Shown: in pieces, positions 7,001 through 14,746 of the stretch | How positions within the stretch are numbered: the first letter of the stretch is position 1 | Layout: each line of letters opens with the position of its first letter | From: Trueperaceae bacterium | GTDB lineage: Bacteria; Deinococcota; Deinococci; Deinococcales; Trueperaceae | Direction of reading: 5' to 3' | Assembly (NCBI GenBank): GCA_007121175.1 | Contig: SKMG01000448.1 | Coordinates: 1-14,791 of the forward strand | DNA: 14,791 nt | The notes under the pieces: model-generated | What the model was told of the DNA's origin: nothing | Database searches by the model: none | Seen by the model: only the letters and a program-made list of their open reading frames with translations | Program-made: the position numbers and the translations under genes

Positions 7001-8281
7001 TTATGGCGTGCCGGTGGGGAAGCCGGTCATCGCCTGCAGGTCGAGCTCGAGCAGCGCCATCGCCGTCTCGGCGTCCTCGGCGCCGGTGAGCACGTCGTGC
7101 ACGGCAGTGTAGAAGGCGCTGGAGACCTGTGCGTAGTTGGGCGCGGTGATCGTCGACGGGCGCGCGACGGCGTTGATGAACACGTCGAACAGCGCCCCGA
7201 AGAACGGTGCCGCCTCGAGGACCTCAGGATCTTCGTAGAGGGGCTGGATGGTGGGGTTGAGGCTGCCCTCGACGGCGCGGATCTTCTGCTCCTCGTACGA
7301 CGCCAGGAACAGCGCCACGTCGGCCGCCAGCTCGGGGTTGTTGCTGTAGGCGCTGACGCCGAGCTGCCAGCCGCCCAGGGTGGCGGCGGGACGCCCGCCG
7401 GGGACGTCGCCGGCCGGCAGCGGGCTCACGTCGAACAGGCCGGAGATGGCGGTGCCGGGCTCCTGGCCGAGCGAGTAGGCGTAGGGCCAGTTCCGCATGA
7501 AGGCGGCGTTGCCGGCCTGGAACATCAGCCGCGCGTCCTCCTCGGCGAAGCCGGTGACGCCGGTCGGGCTGATGGTGCCGACCCAGCTCGCGGCGAGCTC
7601 GATGACCTCGATGGCGTTGGGGTTGTTCACCGTGATGACGCCGTCGGGCTCGATGATCCTGCCGCCCTCGTTCGAGGCGATCCACTCGAGCGCGTCACAC
7701 GTCAGCCCCTCGTAGGCGTTGCCCTGCCACACGAAGCCCCAGAAGTCGGTGTTGCCGGCGGCGCGCTCGCCGTCCTGGATGGTCTGCGCCATCTCGGTCA
7801 GCTCGGTCCAGGTCTCGGGCGGGCCAGCGAAACCGTACTGCTCGAGCAGGTCGGTGCGGTAGTAGAGCAGCCCGGCGTCGGTGAACCAGGGGATTGCGAT
7901 CAGCCGGCCGTCGACGGTGTTGTTCTCGACGATGGCGTCGAAGTGCTGATCCACGACCTCGCCGGCGCCGTAGTCGTAGAGGTCGACGAAGTGGACGGCT
8001 AGGTCACCGGGCCAGATCACGTCGATCTGGTAGACGTCGATCTCGGAAGACTCCGCCTCGAAGAACTGCAGGTAGAGGCCGAGGCGGTCATCGGCCAGGT
8101 CAGGCGTGTCGAGGACGTTGACGGTGACGCCAGGGTTGGCCTCCATGTAGCGTTGGGCCGCGGCCTGCACCAGTTCGAGCTCCTGGCCTACGGCGCCAGC
8201 GGCTACCGTGACCGTCTGTGCGGCTGCAGCGCCCCACACGAGGGCCACGGCTAGGATGAGACCGAAGAACAGCTTGCGCAT
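7001..8281 (-). CDS. Sugar ABC transporter solute-binding protein (trehalose/maltose type)
   Basis: A 426-residue extracytoplasmic solute-binding protein of family 1 that captures a sugar for the two downstream permeases. The N-terminus is a Sec signal (MRKLFFGLILAVALVWG) with probable cleavage in AAAA-QT near residue 20-21; no lipobox Cys is seen, so the protein is periplasmic or otherwise retained. Family features include the early Tyr/Asp/Trp-containing IDVYQIDVIWPGDLA stretch, the domain hinge region with WFTDAGLLYYRTDLL, and the late GGWQLGVSAYSNNPELA. Resemblance to trehalose/maltose-binding proteins is from memory and moderate; other oligosaccharides are possible. ATG at 8281 is preferred over GTG at 8290, because that GTG falls inside the AGGAGTG ribosome site; AGGAG is eight bases from the ATG. 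It is the first gene of the importer operon and has its own promoter. Confidence 0.92.
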   Translation of the reverse strand: MRKLFFGLILAVALVWGAAAAQTVTVAAGAVGQELELVQAAAQRYMEANPGVTVNVLDTPDLADDRLGLYLQFFEAESSEIDVYQIDVIWPGDLAVHFVDLYDYGAGEVVDQHFDAIVENNTVDGRLIAIPWFTDAGLLYYRTDLLEQYGFAGPPETWTELTEMAQTIQDGERAAGNTDFWGFVWQGNAYEGLTCDALEWIASNEGGRIIEPDGVITVNNPNAIEVIELAASWVGTISPTGVTGFAEEDARLMFQAGNAAFMRNWPYAYSLGQEPGTAISGLFDVSPLPAGDVPGGRPAATLGGWQLGVSAYSNNPELAADVALFLASYEEQKIRAVEGSLNPTIQPLYEDPEVLEAAPFFGALFDVFINAVARPSTITAPNYAQVSSAFYTAVHDVLTGAEDAETAMALLELDLQAMTGFPTGTP

Positions 8282-8388
8282 GCGTACCACTCCTCACTGC
8301 GTCTGTCGTGCCGCGAGCGCTGGGGCGCTGGCCGAATGCCGACGCCGTCGATCTTCCCCGGTGCCCGCCAAGGGCATCAAGCGCCCGG

Positions 8389-8435
8389 CCGAACCATGCA
8401 TCGATGCGGCTGCATCGTTCATGGCGAAGGTTCGG
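8389..8435 (-). promoter_or_regulatory. Inverted repeat / leader stem-loop at the importer transcription start
   Basis: Nested dyads begin at the base after the predicted start of transcription. The outer arms are CCGAACC (8389-8395) and GGTTCGG (8429-8435). The inner arms are CGATGC (8402-8407) and GCATCG (8412-8417) around GGCT, and a perfect palindrome GCATCGATGC covers 8398-8407. As DNA this could be the operator of a LacI-type sugar repressor, whose sites are short palindromes just downstream of promoters; as RNA it would be a 5'-terminal stem-loop. No regulator gene is in the window. Confidence 0.45.
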
Positions 8436-8442
8436 TAGGCCG

Positions 8443-8471
8443 AGCATACCAGTGCCGCGAGCGCTTCGCAA
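8443..8471 (-). promoter_or_regulatory. Promoter of the sugar importer operon
   Basis: On the minus strand TTGCGA (8471-8466, 4 of 6 to consensus) is followed by exactly 17 bases and TATGCT (8448-8443, 4 of 6), with an extended -10 TG one base before the hexamer. The start of transcription is predicted at A8436, leaving a leader of about 155 bases. It lies about 50 bases past the stop of the DUF4388 gene, so the importer need not depend on the ruvB operon. Confidence 0.6.
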
Positions 8472-8523
8472 GGTTGACGTGAGGACAAACCCACGCTGCT
8501 CGCGGGCGGCCCCGTCGCATTGC

Positions 8524-9591
8524 TCAGCCGCGCTGCGGTCCCGCCAAGAGCCAGCGCTCCAACCACTCCTGCAGCGCCAACTCGTCGAACGGCCGCGTCA
8601 AGACGTCGACCCTCGGTCGGCGCCAGCGACGCCAGCCGGAGCTGGCCGCGGCGTTCGACAGCAGCGCCATCGGCAGGTGCGCGAGGCCGGGTTCGGCCCG
8701 CAGCGTAGCGGCGGTCGCCCAGCCGCTGCCGTCGTCGTCGACGATCACGGCCCGTGGCCGCTCGCGGGCTGCGGCCTCCAGCGCCTCACCGGGGGCGCCG
8801 ACCAGGCGCGCGACGCCGCCGCTGCGCTCGACGAGCAGCGCGAGCAACCGCTGCAGCGCTTGGCTCGGACAGACCACCAGCACCACCGGCTCCTCTCGCG
8901 CGAGCGATAAGCGCCTGAGCACGCCCAGCGCTTCGAGCCGGCCGAGCACTCCATACACCTGCCGCTCGGGCAGGTCGAGGTCCGCGGCGAGGCTGCGAGC
9001 GCTGCGGCGGCCGTCGACCACCTCCAGCACCTCCCACGCTCCGTCGGGCAGCGTCACGCTGGTGGGGTCGGCATCGCGCTCGAAGACCGTCGCCGGAGCG
9101 ACGCGGGCGGCGTCCTCGTCCTGCAACTGCGCGGCGACCTCGAACAGCACCGCCATCGCGTCCACCGCGTGGCCCTCGGGCACGTAGGTGCTGTCGATGT
9201 CGGCCTCCATGAAGCGGAACTCGCCGTCGCGCCAGGTGAGCAACTCGCCGACCACTTCGCAGGCCTGCCGCTTCACCGCAGCGGCCAGATCGGTCTCGTC
9301 GACGAGACCCAAGCGCAGCGCCGCGAGGCCCAGCGGTGCGCCGGCATGCTCGTGCACCTGGGTGGCCAGGATCGCCTGGACCTCGGCGGTGGTGAGCAGG
9401 TCCATCCTCACCATCACCTCGCCTAGGTGGATGCCGGGCCGCAGGCTGGCATAGCGCAGCCGGCCGCGCTCGCAGTAGAGGCTGGCGACCTGGCCCTCGC
9501 GCTTCACCTCGAGCGTGCCGACCTTGTGGCCGGTCATCACCACCTGGAACACCTCGGAGAGCGGGACGTTGCGCAGGCGGCCGGCGATCAC
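8524..9591 (-). CDS. DUF4388 protein with winged-helix-like linker and degenerate receiver domain
   Basis: A 355-residue soluble protein. Residues 1 to about 110 match the DUF4388 (PatA N-terminal-like) pattern: [15 protein letters not shown], then [14 protein letters not shown] and [11 protein letters not shown] strands. Residues about 175-230 resemble a winged helix ([26 protein letters not shown]). Residues about 235-350 look like a response-regulator receiver fold, but the acidic pair after strand 1 is missing (VVLVVCPSQ). Asp285-287 stand at the phosphoacceptor place, and the conserved Lys is Arg333 (LTRPF). Phosphorylation is therefore unlikely. Family members occur in motility and two-component contexts; the function here is unknown. 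GTG at 9591 overlaps the ruvB stop as GTGA, giving translational coupling to ruvB, but this does not prove a repair role. It is the last gene of its operon. Confidence 0.82.
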   Translation of the reverse strand: MIAGRLRNVPLSEVFQVVMTGHKVGTLEVKREGQVASLYCERGRLRYASLRPGIHLGEVMVRMDLLTTAEVQAILATQVHEHAGAPLGLAALRLGLVDETDLAAAVKRQACEVVGELLTWRDGEFRFMEADIDSTYVPEGHAVDAMAVLFEVAAQLQDEDAARVAPATVFERDADPTSVTLPDGAWEVLEVVDGRRSARSLAADLDLPERQVYGVLGRLEALGVLRRLSLAREEPVVLVVCPSQALQRLLALLVERSGGVARLVGAPGEALEAAARERPRAVIVDDDGSGWATAATLRAEPGLAHLPMALLSNAAASSGWRRWRRPRVDVLTRPFDELALQEWLERWLLAGPQRG

Positions 9592-10586
9592 GCTGCGCCG
9601 CCCTCGTCGAACAGGCGCGCGGCTCCGGGCGAGGGTAGACCGAGGTGCGTGTAGGCCCGCGGCGTGGCGACGCGGCCGCGGGCGGTCCGCTGCAGCATGC
9701 CGCGCTGGATGAGGAACGGTTCGTGCACCTCTTCGAGCGTGGCTCGATCCTCGCCGAGCGCGGTCGCGAGCGTGTCGAGCCCGACCGGCCCGCCGGCGAA
9801 CGTCTCGACCAACGTGCGCAAGATGGCGCGGTCGCGGCGCTCCAGTCCGCCCGGGTCGATCCCCAGCTCGTCGAGCGCGTACCTCGCGCGCGGCAGGTCG
9901 ATGCTCGCCTCGCCGGCGACGGACGCGAAGTCGCGCACCCGTCGCAGCAGGCGCTTGGCGATGCGCATGGTGCCACGCGAGCGGCGGCCGATCTCCAGCG
10001 CGGCCTCCTGAGAGAGCGTCACGCCGAGCAGCGCCGCGTCGCGCAGCGCCCCCTCGGCGAGCTCCTCGTCGCGGTAGTACTCGAGGTGCTCGATGATCCC
10101 GAAGCGGCTGCGCATCGGACCAGTGATCAGACCGACCCTGGTGGTGGCTCCGATGAGCGTGAAGCGGGGTAGGTCGAGCCGGATGGTGCGCGCCGCCGGG
10201 CCCTGCCCCAGCACGATGTCGATCTTGAAGTCCTCCATCGCTGGGTAGAGGTGCTCCTCGGCGACGCGTCCGAGCCGGTGGATCTCGTCGATGAACAGCA
10301 CGTCGCCGTCTTCCAGCGCGTTCGTCAGGATCGCCGCCAAGTCCCCGGGCTTCTCGATCGCCGGGCCGCTCGTGACGCGGATGTTCACGTTCAGCTCGGT
10401 GGCGATGATGTACGCGAGGGTCGTCTTGCCCAGCCCGGGCGGCCCATAGAGCAGCACGTGGTCGAGCGCCTCGCGGCGGCCGCGGGCGGCCTCGAGGTAC
10501 ACCGCCAGCTTCTCCTTGAGTGCCTTCTGCCCCACGTACTCGGCCAGCGTGGTCGGTCGCAGCGCGGCGTCGTCCACGGCGCTCAC
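9588..10586 (-). CDS. ruvB: Holliday junction branch migration ATPase RuvB
   Basis: A 332-residue AAA+ motor that, with RuvA, drives branch migration of Holliday junctions in recombinational repair. Features in order: [12 protein letters not shown] start region (9-20), Walker A GPPGLGKT (48-55), Walker B VLFIDE (96-101), sensor 1 GATTR (146-150), arginine-finger region MRSRFGI (158-164), sensor 2 GTMRIAKRL (205-213), and the C-terminal winged helix with EPFLIQRG and [13 protein letters not shown]. The length is normal for the family. The frame is open upstream to 10976, but that 130-codon extension is Arg/Gly/Ala-rich, lies inside the MATE gene and has no homology, so I take GTG at 10586, which overlaps the MATE stop as GTGA. 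ruvA and ruvC are not adjacent. The downstream neighbour overlaps by four bases. Confidence 0.97.
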   Translation of the reverse strand: MSAVDDAALRPTTLAEYVGQKALKEKLAVYLEAARGRREALDHVLLYGPPGLGKTTLAYIIATELNVNIRVTSGPAIEKPGDLAAILTNALEDGDVLFIDEIHRLGRVAEEHLYPAMEDFKIDIVLGQGPAARTIRLDLPRFTLIGATTRVGLITGPMRSRFGIIEHLEYYRDEELAEGALRDAALLGVTLSQEAALEIGRRSRGTMRIAKRLLRRVRDFASVAGEASIDLPRARYALDELGIDPGGLERRDRAILRTLVETFAGGPVGLDTLATALGEDRATLEEVHEPFLIQRGMLQRTARGRVATPRAYTHLGLPSPGAARLFDEGGAA

Positions 10587-12205
10587 GGTAGCACGCGCCT
10601 CGGAGGCCCTTCTGGGTCGCGGGCGAGCGGTTCGCCGCGCTCGTCGAGCGCTTGCCTGACCAGAGCGTCGCCCACCACCAGCCAGCGCTCCCCGCCGCCC
10701 GGCCAGCGGTAGACGAGGGTGGCGCCGTCGACCCGCTCGATGGCGTCGGCTCGCGCCATGTTCACGGCGCGGACCTGGCGCAGGAACGCCTCGCGCGCCG
10801 GCCCCGGCACGCGCGAGAGCAGCTCGCGGTAGACCGCCGAGCGACGCAGGGCGACCTGCGGCCACGTTCCGCGCCACCAGACCACGCCGACGTAGGCGCC
10901 CTGGACGCACAGGCCCACCACGAACGCCCACCACACGCCCGATACACCCCACTCGAGCCCCAGGGCCCACCACCACGCCAGCGGCAGCACCACCAGCCAG
11001 CGCCCGATGAGCGTGCCGATGAGTGCAGGGCGGGTGTCGCCGGCGCCCCGCAAAGCCCCAGAGAGCACGAAGAACAGCGCCAGCGGCGGCTGCCCGAGCG
11101 CGTTGATGCGCAAGTAGCTGACGCCGTCACGCAGCACCTGAGGGTGGGCCGACGGGTCGAAGGCCCGCACCAGCGGCTCGGCCGCTATGAACAGCACCAT
11201 CGCCACCAGCGTCATCACCGTCACGCCCACGGCCAGCGCCGCGTGGCCGGCGCGCCAGGCGTCGTCGAGCTGCCAAGCGCCGATGGCGCGCCCCACCAGG
11301 CTGGTCGCGGCGACGCTGATCGCCAGCCCCGGCATGAACGCCAGCGACTCGATCTGCAGGCCGATCGCCAGCGCAGCCGCCCCCAGGCTCCCCGATGGGG
11401 TGCTGGTGACGATGCGCATCACCAGCAGTCCGGCAGCGCTGTAGGAGAGGCTCTGCAGTCCGCTCGGCCAGCCGATCGCCAGCACGTCGCGCCAGATCGG
11501 CCACGAGGGCCGCCAGGAGCCGTCGCCGAAGTTGACCAAGGTGCTGCGGCGCGTCAGCAGCCACAGCGTCCCGGCCATCGCCAGCGCACGGGCCGCCACG
11601 GTCCCCAGCGCCGCGCCGGGGACGCCGAGCTCGGGAAACGGTCCGACGCCGAACACTAGCAGGTAGGTGAACAGCACGTTCGAGACGGTCGCCAGCGCCG
11701 ACAGCAGCAGCGGCCGCACCGTGTCGCCCGCCCCCTGGAGCAAGCTGGCGCCGGCGATCTGGATGGCGGTGAAGACCGTCCCGGAGAACAGCAGCAGCAA
11801 GTACGGCACCGCGATCTCGCCGGCGCGAGGGTCGTCGCTGGCGTCGAGGAAGCCGATCAGCGGCTCGCTCAGCAGCAGACCCAGGGCGGTGAGCACCAGA
11901 CCGAGCGCGACGGCCACCAGCATGGTCTGCCGCGCCACCCTGCCGAGCGCCTCCGGGTCGCGACTGCCGCGCGCCTGTGCCGCGAGCGACATCGCTCCGG
12001 ACGAGATGGCCATCAAGAGCACCAGCAGCAGCAGACGCACGGTGGTGGCGAGCCCCACCGCGGCCACCTCGATCGGCCCCAAGCGGCCGGCGAAGAACAC
12101 GTCGACGACGTTGACCAGCGTCACCAGCAAGTTGGCCCCGATCACCGGCAGCGACAGGCGCCACACGGCTCGTACGGTGGCGCCATCGAGGCCCAGACGC
12201 TGCAT
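10583..12205 (-). CDS. MATE-family efflux transporter with C-terminal extension
   Basis: A 540-residue inner-membrane transporter of the multidrug and toxic compound extrusion family, expected to export cationic compounds in exchange for H+ or Na+. Twelve membrane segments fit residues about 13-445. Asp35 in the first segment ([10 protein letters not shown]) is the conserved ion-coupling Asp. GAGDT occurs twice (158-162 and 388-392), marking the two pseudo-repeats typical of the family. Members are usually 440-470 residues; here a hydrophilic tail of about 90 residues (450-540) follows the last membrane segment and I do not recognise it. ATG at 12205 has no clear Shine-Dalgarno. The stop overlaps the ruvB start (GTGA), so this gene leads the operon. 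The substrate cannot be told from sequence. Confidence 0.93.
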   Translation of the reverse strand: MQRLGLDGATVRAVWRLSLPVIGANLLVTLVNVVDVFFAGRLGPIEVAAVGLATTVRLLLLVLLMAISSGAMSLAAQARGSRDPEALGRVARQTMLVAVALGLVLTALGLLLSEPLIGFLDASDDPRAGEIAVPYLLLLFSGTVFTAIQIAGASLLQGAGDTVRPLLLSALATVSNVLFTYLLVFGVGPFPELGVPGAALGTVAARALAMAGTLWLLTRRSTLVNFGDGSWRPSWPIWRDVLAIGWPSGLQSLSYSAAGLLVMRIVTSTPSGSLGAAALAIGLQIESLAFMPGLAISVAATSLVGRAIGAWQLDDAWRAGHAALAVGVTVMTLVAMVLFIAAEPLVRAFDPSAHPQVLRDGVSYLRINALGQPPLALFFVLSGALRGAGDTRPALIGTLIGRWLVVLPLAWWWALGLEWGVSGVWWAFVVGLCVQGAYVGVVWWRGTWPQVALRRSAVYRELLSRVPGPAREAFLRQVRAVNMARADAIERVDGATLVYRWPGGGERWLVVGDALVRQALDERGEPLARDPEGPPRRVLP

Positions 12206-12271
12206 CGTCGGCGAGCTTACCGCTCGCTGCGCTCGCGCCGCTCCCGCGACGGTACGCTCACCCCACGGGTG

Positions 12272-12296
12272 TAGATTGGGGTTCCTGGCGAGGAGG
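12272..12296 (+). promoter_or_regulatory. Candidate -10 box and strong ribosome site of the apt-like gene
   Basis: TAGATT (12272-12277, 4 of 6 to TATAAT), directly preceded by TG, would start transcription near 12284, giving a leader of only about 20 bases. No good -35 lies at 17-18 bases. AGGAGG (12291-12296) is a full Shine-Dalgarno seven bases before ATG 12304. The 98-base divergent gap must also hold the MATE promoter, which I could not define beyond a weak TAAGCT on the minus strand. Confidence 0.4.
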
Positions 12297-12303
12297 CCAG
12301 ACC

Positions 12304-12870
12304 ATGCCCAGCCACCGTGTCAGCATCAACGGCGAGGCTCGAGATCTGCCGATCGTGAACGTCGGTCCGGTGTCCGTCGCGCTGCTCAACCTGCTCGGCG
12401 ACACGGCGCTGACCGAGGCCGCGGCGGAGGTGCTCGCCGCGCGGCTCCCGAGCGGCGTCGACGTGCTCGTCACGCCGGAGGTCAAGGCGGTGCCGCTCGC
12501 TCACGCGCTCTCGGTGCGGACCGGCGTGCCCTACGTGGTGGTCCGCAAGGCGGAGAAGCCCTACATGGTGGGCGCGCTGCGCCACACGGTGGTCTCCATC
12601 ACCACCGGGACTCCGCAAGACCTGGTGATCGACGGCGCCGACGTGCCGCGCCTGCAGGGGCGCCGTGTCGCCGTGGTCGACGACGTCGTCTCGACCGGCG
12701 GCACGCTCACGGCGCTCAGCGAGTTGCTCGCACGCGTCGACGCCAGCGTCGTGGCCACCCTGGTGGTCTTCACCGAGGGCGACGAGCGTGACGACGTGAT
12801 CGCCTTGGGGCATCTACCGCTGTTCCCCGCCTCTGCGGTGGAGGCGACCGCCGACGCCGCCGAGGGGTGA
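12304..12870 (+). CDS. Adenine phosphoribosyltransferase-like protein
   Basis: A 188-residue type I phosphoribosyltransferase, cytoplasmic. The PRPP-binding 13-residue signature is VAVVDDVVSTGGT (122-134), with the paired acidic residues Asp126-Asp127 and the following S-T-G-G-T loop. VLVTPEVKAVPLAHALS (54-70) matches the early core strand and helix of Apt-type enzymes, and RKAEKPYM (81-88) sits in the flexible-loop region. If it is true Apt it makes AMP from adenine and PRPP in purine salvage. The base-specific hood differs from the enterobacterial Apt I remember, so xanthine/hypoxanthine or a regulatory role cannot be excluded; I leave the symbol blank. ATG follows a strong AGGAGG. A 5-bp hairpin (12863-12867 with 12874-12878) spans the stop codon. 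dnaG starts 25 bases downstream, probably on the same mRNA. Confidence 0.88.
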   Translation: MPSHRVSINGEARDLPIVNVGPVSVALLNLLGDTALTEAAAEVLAARLPSGVDVLVTPEVKAVPLAHALSVRTGVPYVVVRKAEKPYMVGALRHTVVSITTGTPQDLVIDGADVPRLQGRRVAVVDDVVSTGGTLTALSELLARVDASVVATLVVFTEGDERDDVIALGHLPLFPASAVEATADAAEG

Positions 12871-12895
12871 ACGCCCCTGGTGTGCTCGGCCCACG

Positions 12896-14746
12896 ATGAG
12901 CACCGCTGACGACGCGAAGGAGCGGATCCGAGCCAGGCTCGACCTGGCCCAGCTGATCGGTGAGCAGGTGGTGCTCAAGCCCGCCGGCAGGGGGCAGCTC
13001 AAGGGGCTGTGCCCGTTCCACGCCGAGAAGACGCCCTCGTTCCACGTCCACGTCGATCGCGGCTTCTTCTACTGCTTCGGCTGCGGAGCGAAGGGCGATG
13101 CCTTCGAGTACGTCATGCGGACTCGCGGCGTGTCGTTCGTCGACGCGCTCACGCTGCTCGGCGAACGGACCGGCATCCCGGTCGAACCCGCCGCGCCCCG
13201 CCAGGGCCGCCGGCGCGACCTGCAGGAGGTCAACGCGCTGGCGCTGTCGTATTTCCGCGAGCGGCTCGAGGCATCGCCGGCGCTTCCATACCTGCTGCGC
13301 CGCGGCCTGCTGCGCGAGAGCGTCGACCACTGGGAGCTCGGCTACGCCCCCGATGGCTGGGACGGCCTGCTGCGCTTCGCCCTCACGCGCGGCGTGCGCG
13401 ACGACGACCTGCTCGCCGCCGGCCTGGTGGTCGAGAACGAGCGCGGCCGCCGCTACGATCGCTTCCGCGACCGGGTCATGTTCCCGATCCGCGACGCTCT
13501 GGGGCGGCTACTCGGCTTCGCGGGGCGGGTGCTCGGCGACGCGGTCCCGAAGTACCTCAACACGCCCGAGACGGAGCTCTTCAAGAAGTCCGAGCTGCTC
13601 TACGGGCTCGACCGCGCTCGCGCGGCGATCCGCGAGTCCGGCGAGGCGATCGTGGTCGAGGGCTACATGGACGTGATCGCGCTGCACCAGACCGGGTTCG
13701 GCAACGCGGTGGCGTCGCTCGGCACGGCCTTGACGAGCGAGCAGGCCGAGGCGCTCGCGAGGCTCGACGCCCAGCGGGTGCTGCTGGCCTTCGACGCCGA
13801 CGAGGCCGGGCAACGGGCGGTGCTCGGCGGTCTCGACCGCAGCGTCGGGCGCCGTTTCCTGGTGAAGGCGGTGACGATCCCGGCGGGCAAGGACCCCGCG
13901 GACGCCGTGCTCGGAGAGCATCGCGAGGCCTTCGCGGCGGCCTTGCGCTCGGGCGTGTCGGAGGTGGCGTTTCGCTTCGAGCATGCACTGCGTGAGCACG
14001 ACACCAGCCACGACGAAGGCCGGCGGGCGGTGCTGGAGGCGCTGGCGAGCTCGCTGCAGCCGCGCGACGTCTTCGACCCGGTGGCGAGCGAGCTGCGCCG
14101 GCTGGTGATCGATCACCTCGGTCTCGACGGGGAGCGGCTCGATGCCTGGTTGGCGGCGCGCCGCCCGCGTCGGCTCGACAGTACTGCCGTGGCCGGCATG
14201 CGCCGGCGCGCAGGCGACCTGAACCCGGTACGGGTGCTCGAGCTCGAGGCGATCGGGTTGATGCTGCTCGAGCCCGAACGCTTGCGCGAGCGCTTGCAGG
14301 CGTCGCTGGCGATGCTGCCGCCGGCGGGCGAGGCATCGGAGCTGGTCGCCTTCGCCGAGCTCTGCGAGCGACACCAGTACGATGACGCTGCGGTGGTGGC
14401 GGCGCTCAACGCGCGCGACGGCAGCGAGCGCGTGCTGGAGCGCATCGTGGCGCACGCCATGCGCGACGCTTCCGAGCGCCCGCTCGACGTCGACCGACGG
14501 CTCGAGCAGCAGCTCTCGCGCATCCGGGAACTGCACTTAGCGGCGGCCAAGGCGCACCGCGAGGCCCGGCTGATGAACCGTTGGGAGGAGCTACGCAGCG
14601 TGATCGAGGACCCACGGACGCCCGCGGACGCGCTGCAGGAGGCGTATGGGGAGCTGGCCGCGATCCGCGACGTGCAGCTCGCGCGCGAGGGCGAACGACA
14701 GCTGCAGCTCGGCGATCGCTCGCGCGCGGGACGGCGGCGGCGTTGA
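12896..14746 (+). CDS. dnaG: DNA primase DnaG
   Basis: A 616-residue replicative primase that makes RNA primers at the fork with the DnaB helicase. The N-terminal zinc finger has Cys39, His42, Cys60 and Cys63 (CPFH ... CFGC). The catalytic core includes FRDRVMFPI (190-198), the TOPRIM glutamate EGYMD (Glu255) and the metal-binding DADEAG (Asp300, Asp302). The C-terminal region from about 430 is helical and poorly conserved, as expected for the helicase-binding domain, and ends in a basic GRRRR tail. The length is normal. ATG at 12896 gives the usual short lead into the zinc finger; no strong Shine-Dalgarno is visible, which fits translation coupled to the upstream apt-like gene 25 bases away. 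In many bacteria dnaG is grouped with rpoD or rpsU; here the next gene is cut by the window edge. Confidence 0.97.
   Translation: MSTADDAKERIRARLDLAQLIGEQVVLKPAGRGQLKGLCPFHAEKTPSFHVHVDRGFFYCFGCGAKGDAFEYVMRTRGVSFVDALTLLGERTGIPVEPAAPRQGRRRDLQEVNALALSYFRERLEASPALPYLLRRGLLRESVDHWELGYAPDGWDGLLRFALTRGVRDDDLLAAGLVVENERGRRYDRFRDRVMFPIRDALGRLLGFAGRVLGDAVPKYLNTPETELFKKSELLYGLDRARAAIRESGEAIVVEGYMDVIALHQTGFGNAVASLGTALTSEQAEALARLDAQRVLLAFDADEAGQRAVLGGLDRSVGRRFLVKAVTIPAGKDPADAVLGEHREAFAAALRSGVSEVAFRFEHALREHDTSHDEGRRAVLEALASSLQPRDVFDPVASELRRLVIDHLGLDGERLDAWLAARRPRRLDSTAVAGMRRRAGDLNPVRVLELEAIGLMLLEPERLRERLQASLAMLPPAGEASELVAFAELCERHQYDDAAVVAALNARDGSERVLERIVAHAMRDASERPLDVDRRLEQQLSRIRELHLAAAKAHREARLMNRWEELRSVIEDPRTPADALQEAYGELAAIRDVQLAREGERQLQLGDRSRAGRRRR

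Noticed and set aside
6809..8002. Plus-strand open frame of 397 codons
   Set aside because: Antisense to the binding-protein gene, which has a signal peptide, ribosome site and family motifs; the plus frame has none.
8282..8290. GTG at 8290 as start of the solute-binding protein
   Set aside because: This GTG is part of the AGGAGTG ribosome site; ATG at 8281 is eight bases from AGGAG and gives a standard signal peptide.
10587..10976. 130-codon N-terminal extension of RuvB
   Set aside because: It is Arg/Gly/Ala-rich, overlaps the MATE coding region in another frame, and would exceed family length; GTG at 10586 with the GTGA overlap gives a normal 332-residue RuvB.
12217..12813. Minus-strand open frame of 198 codons
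   Set aside because: Antisense to the apt-like gene, which has a full Shine-Dalgarno and an intact PRPP motif.
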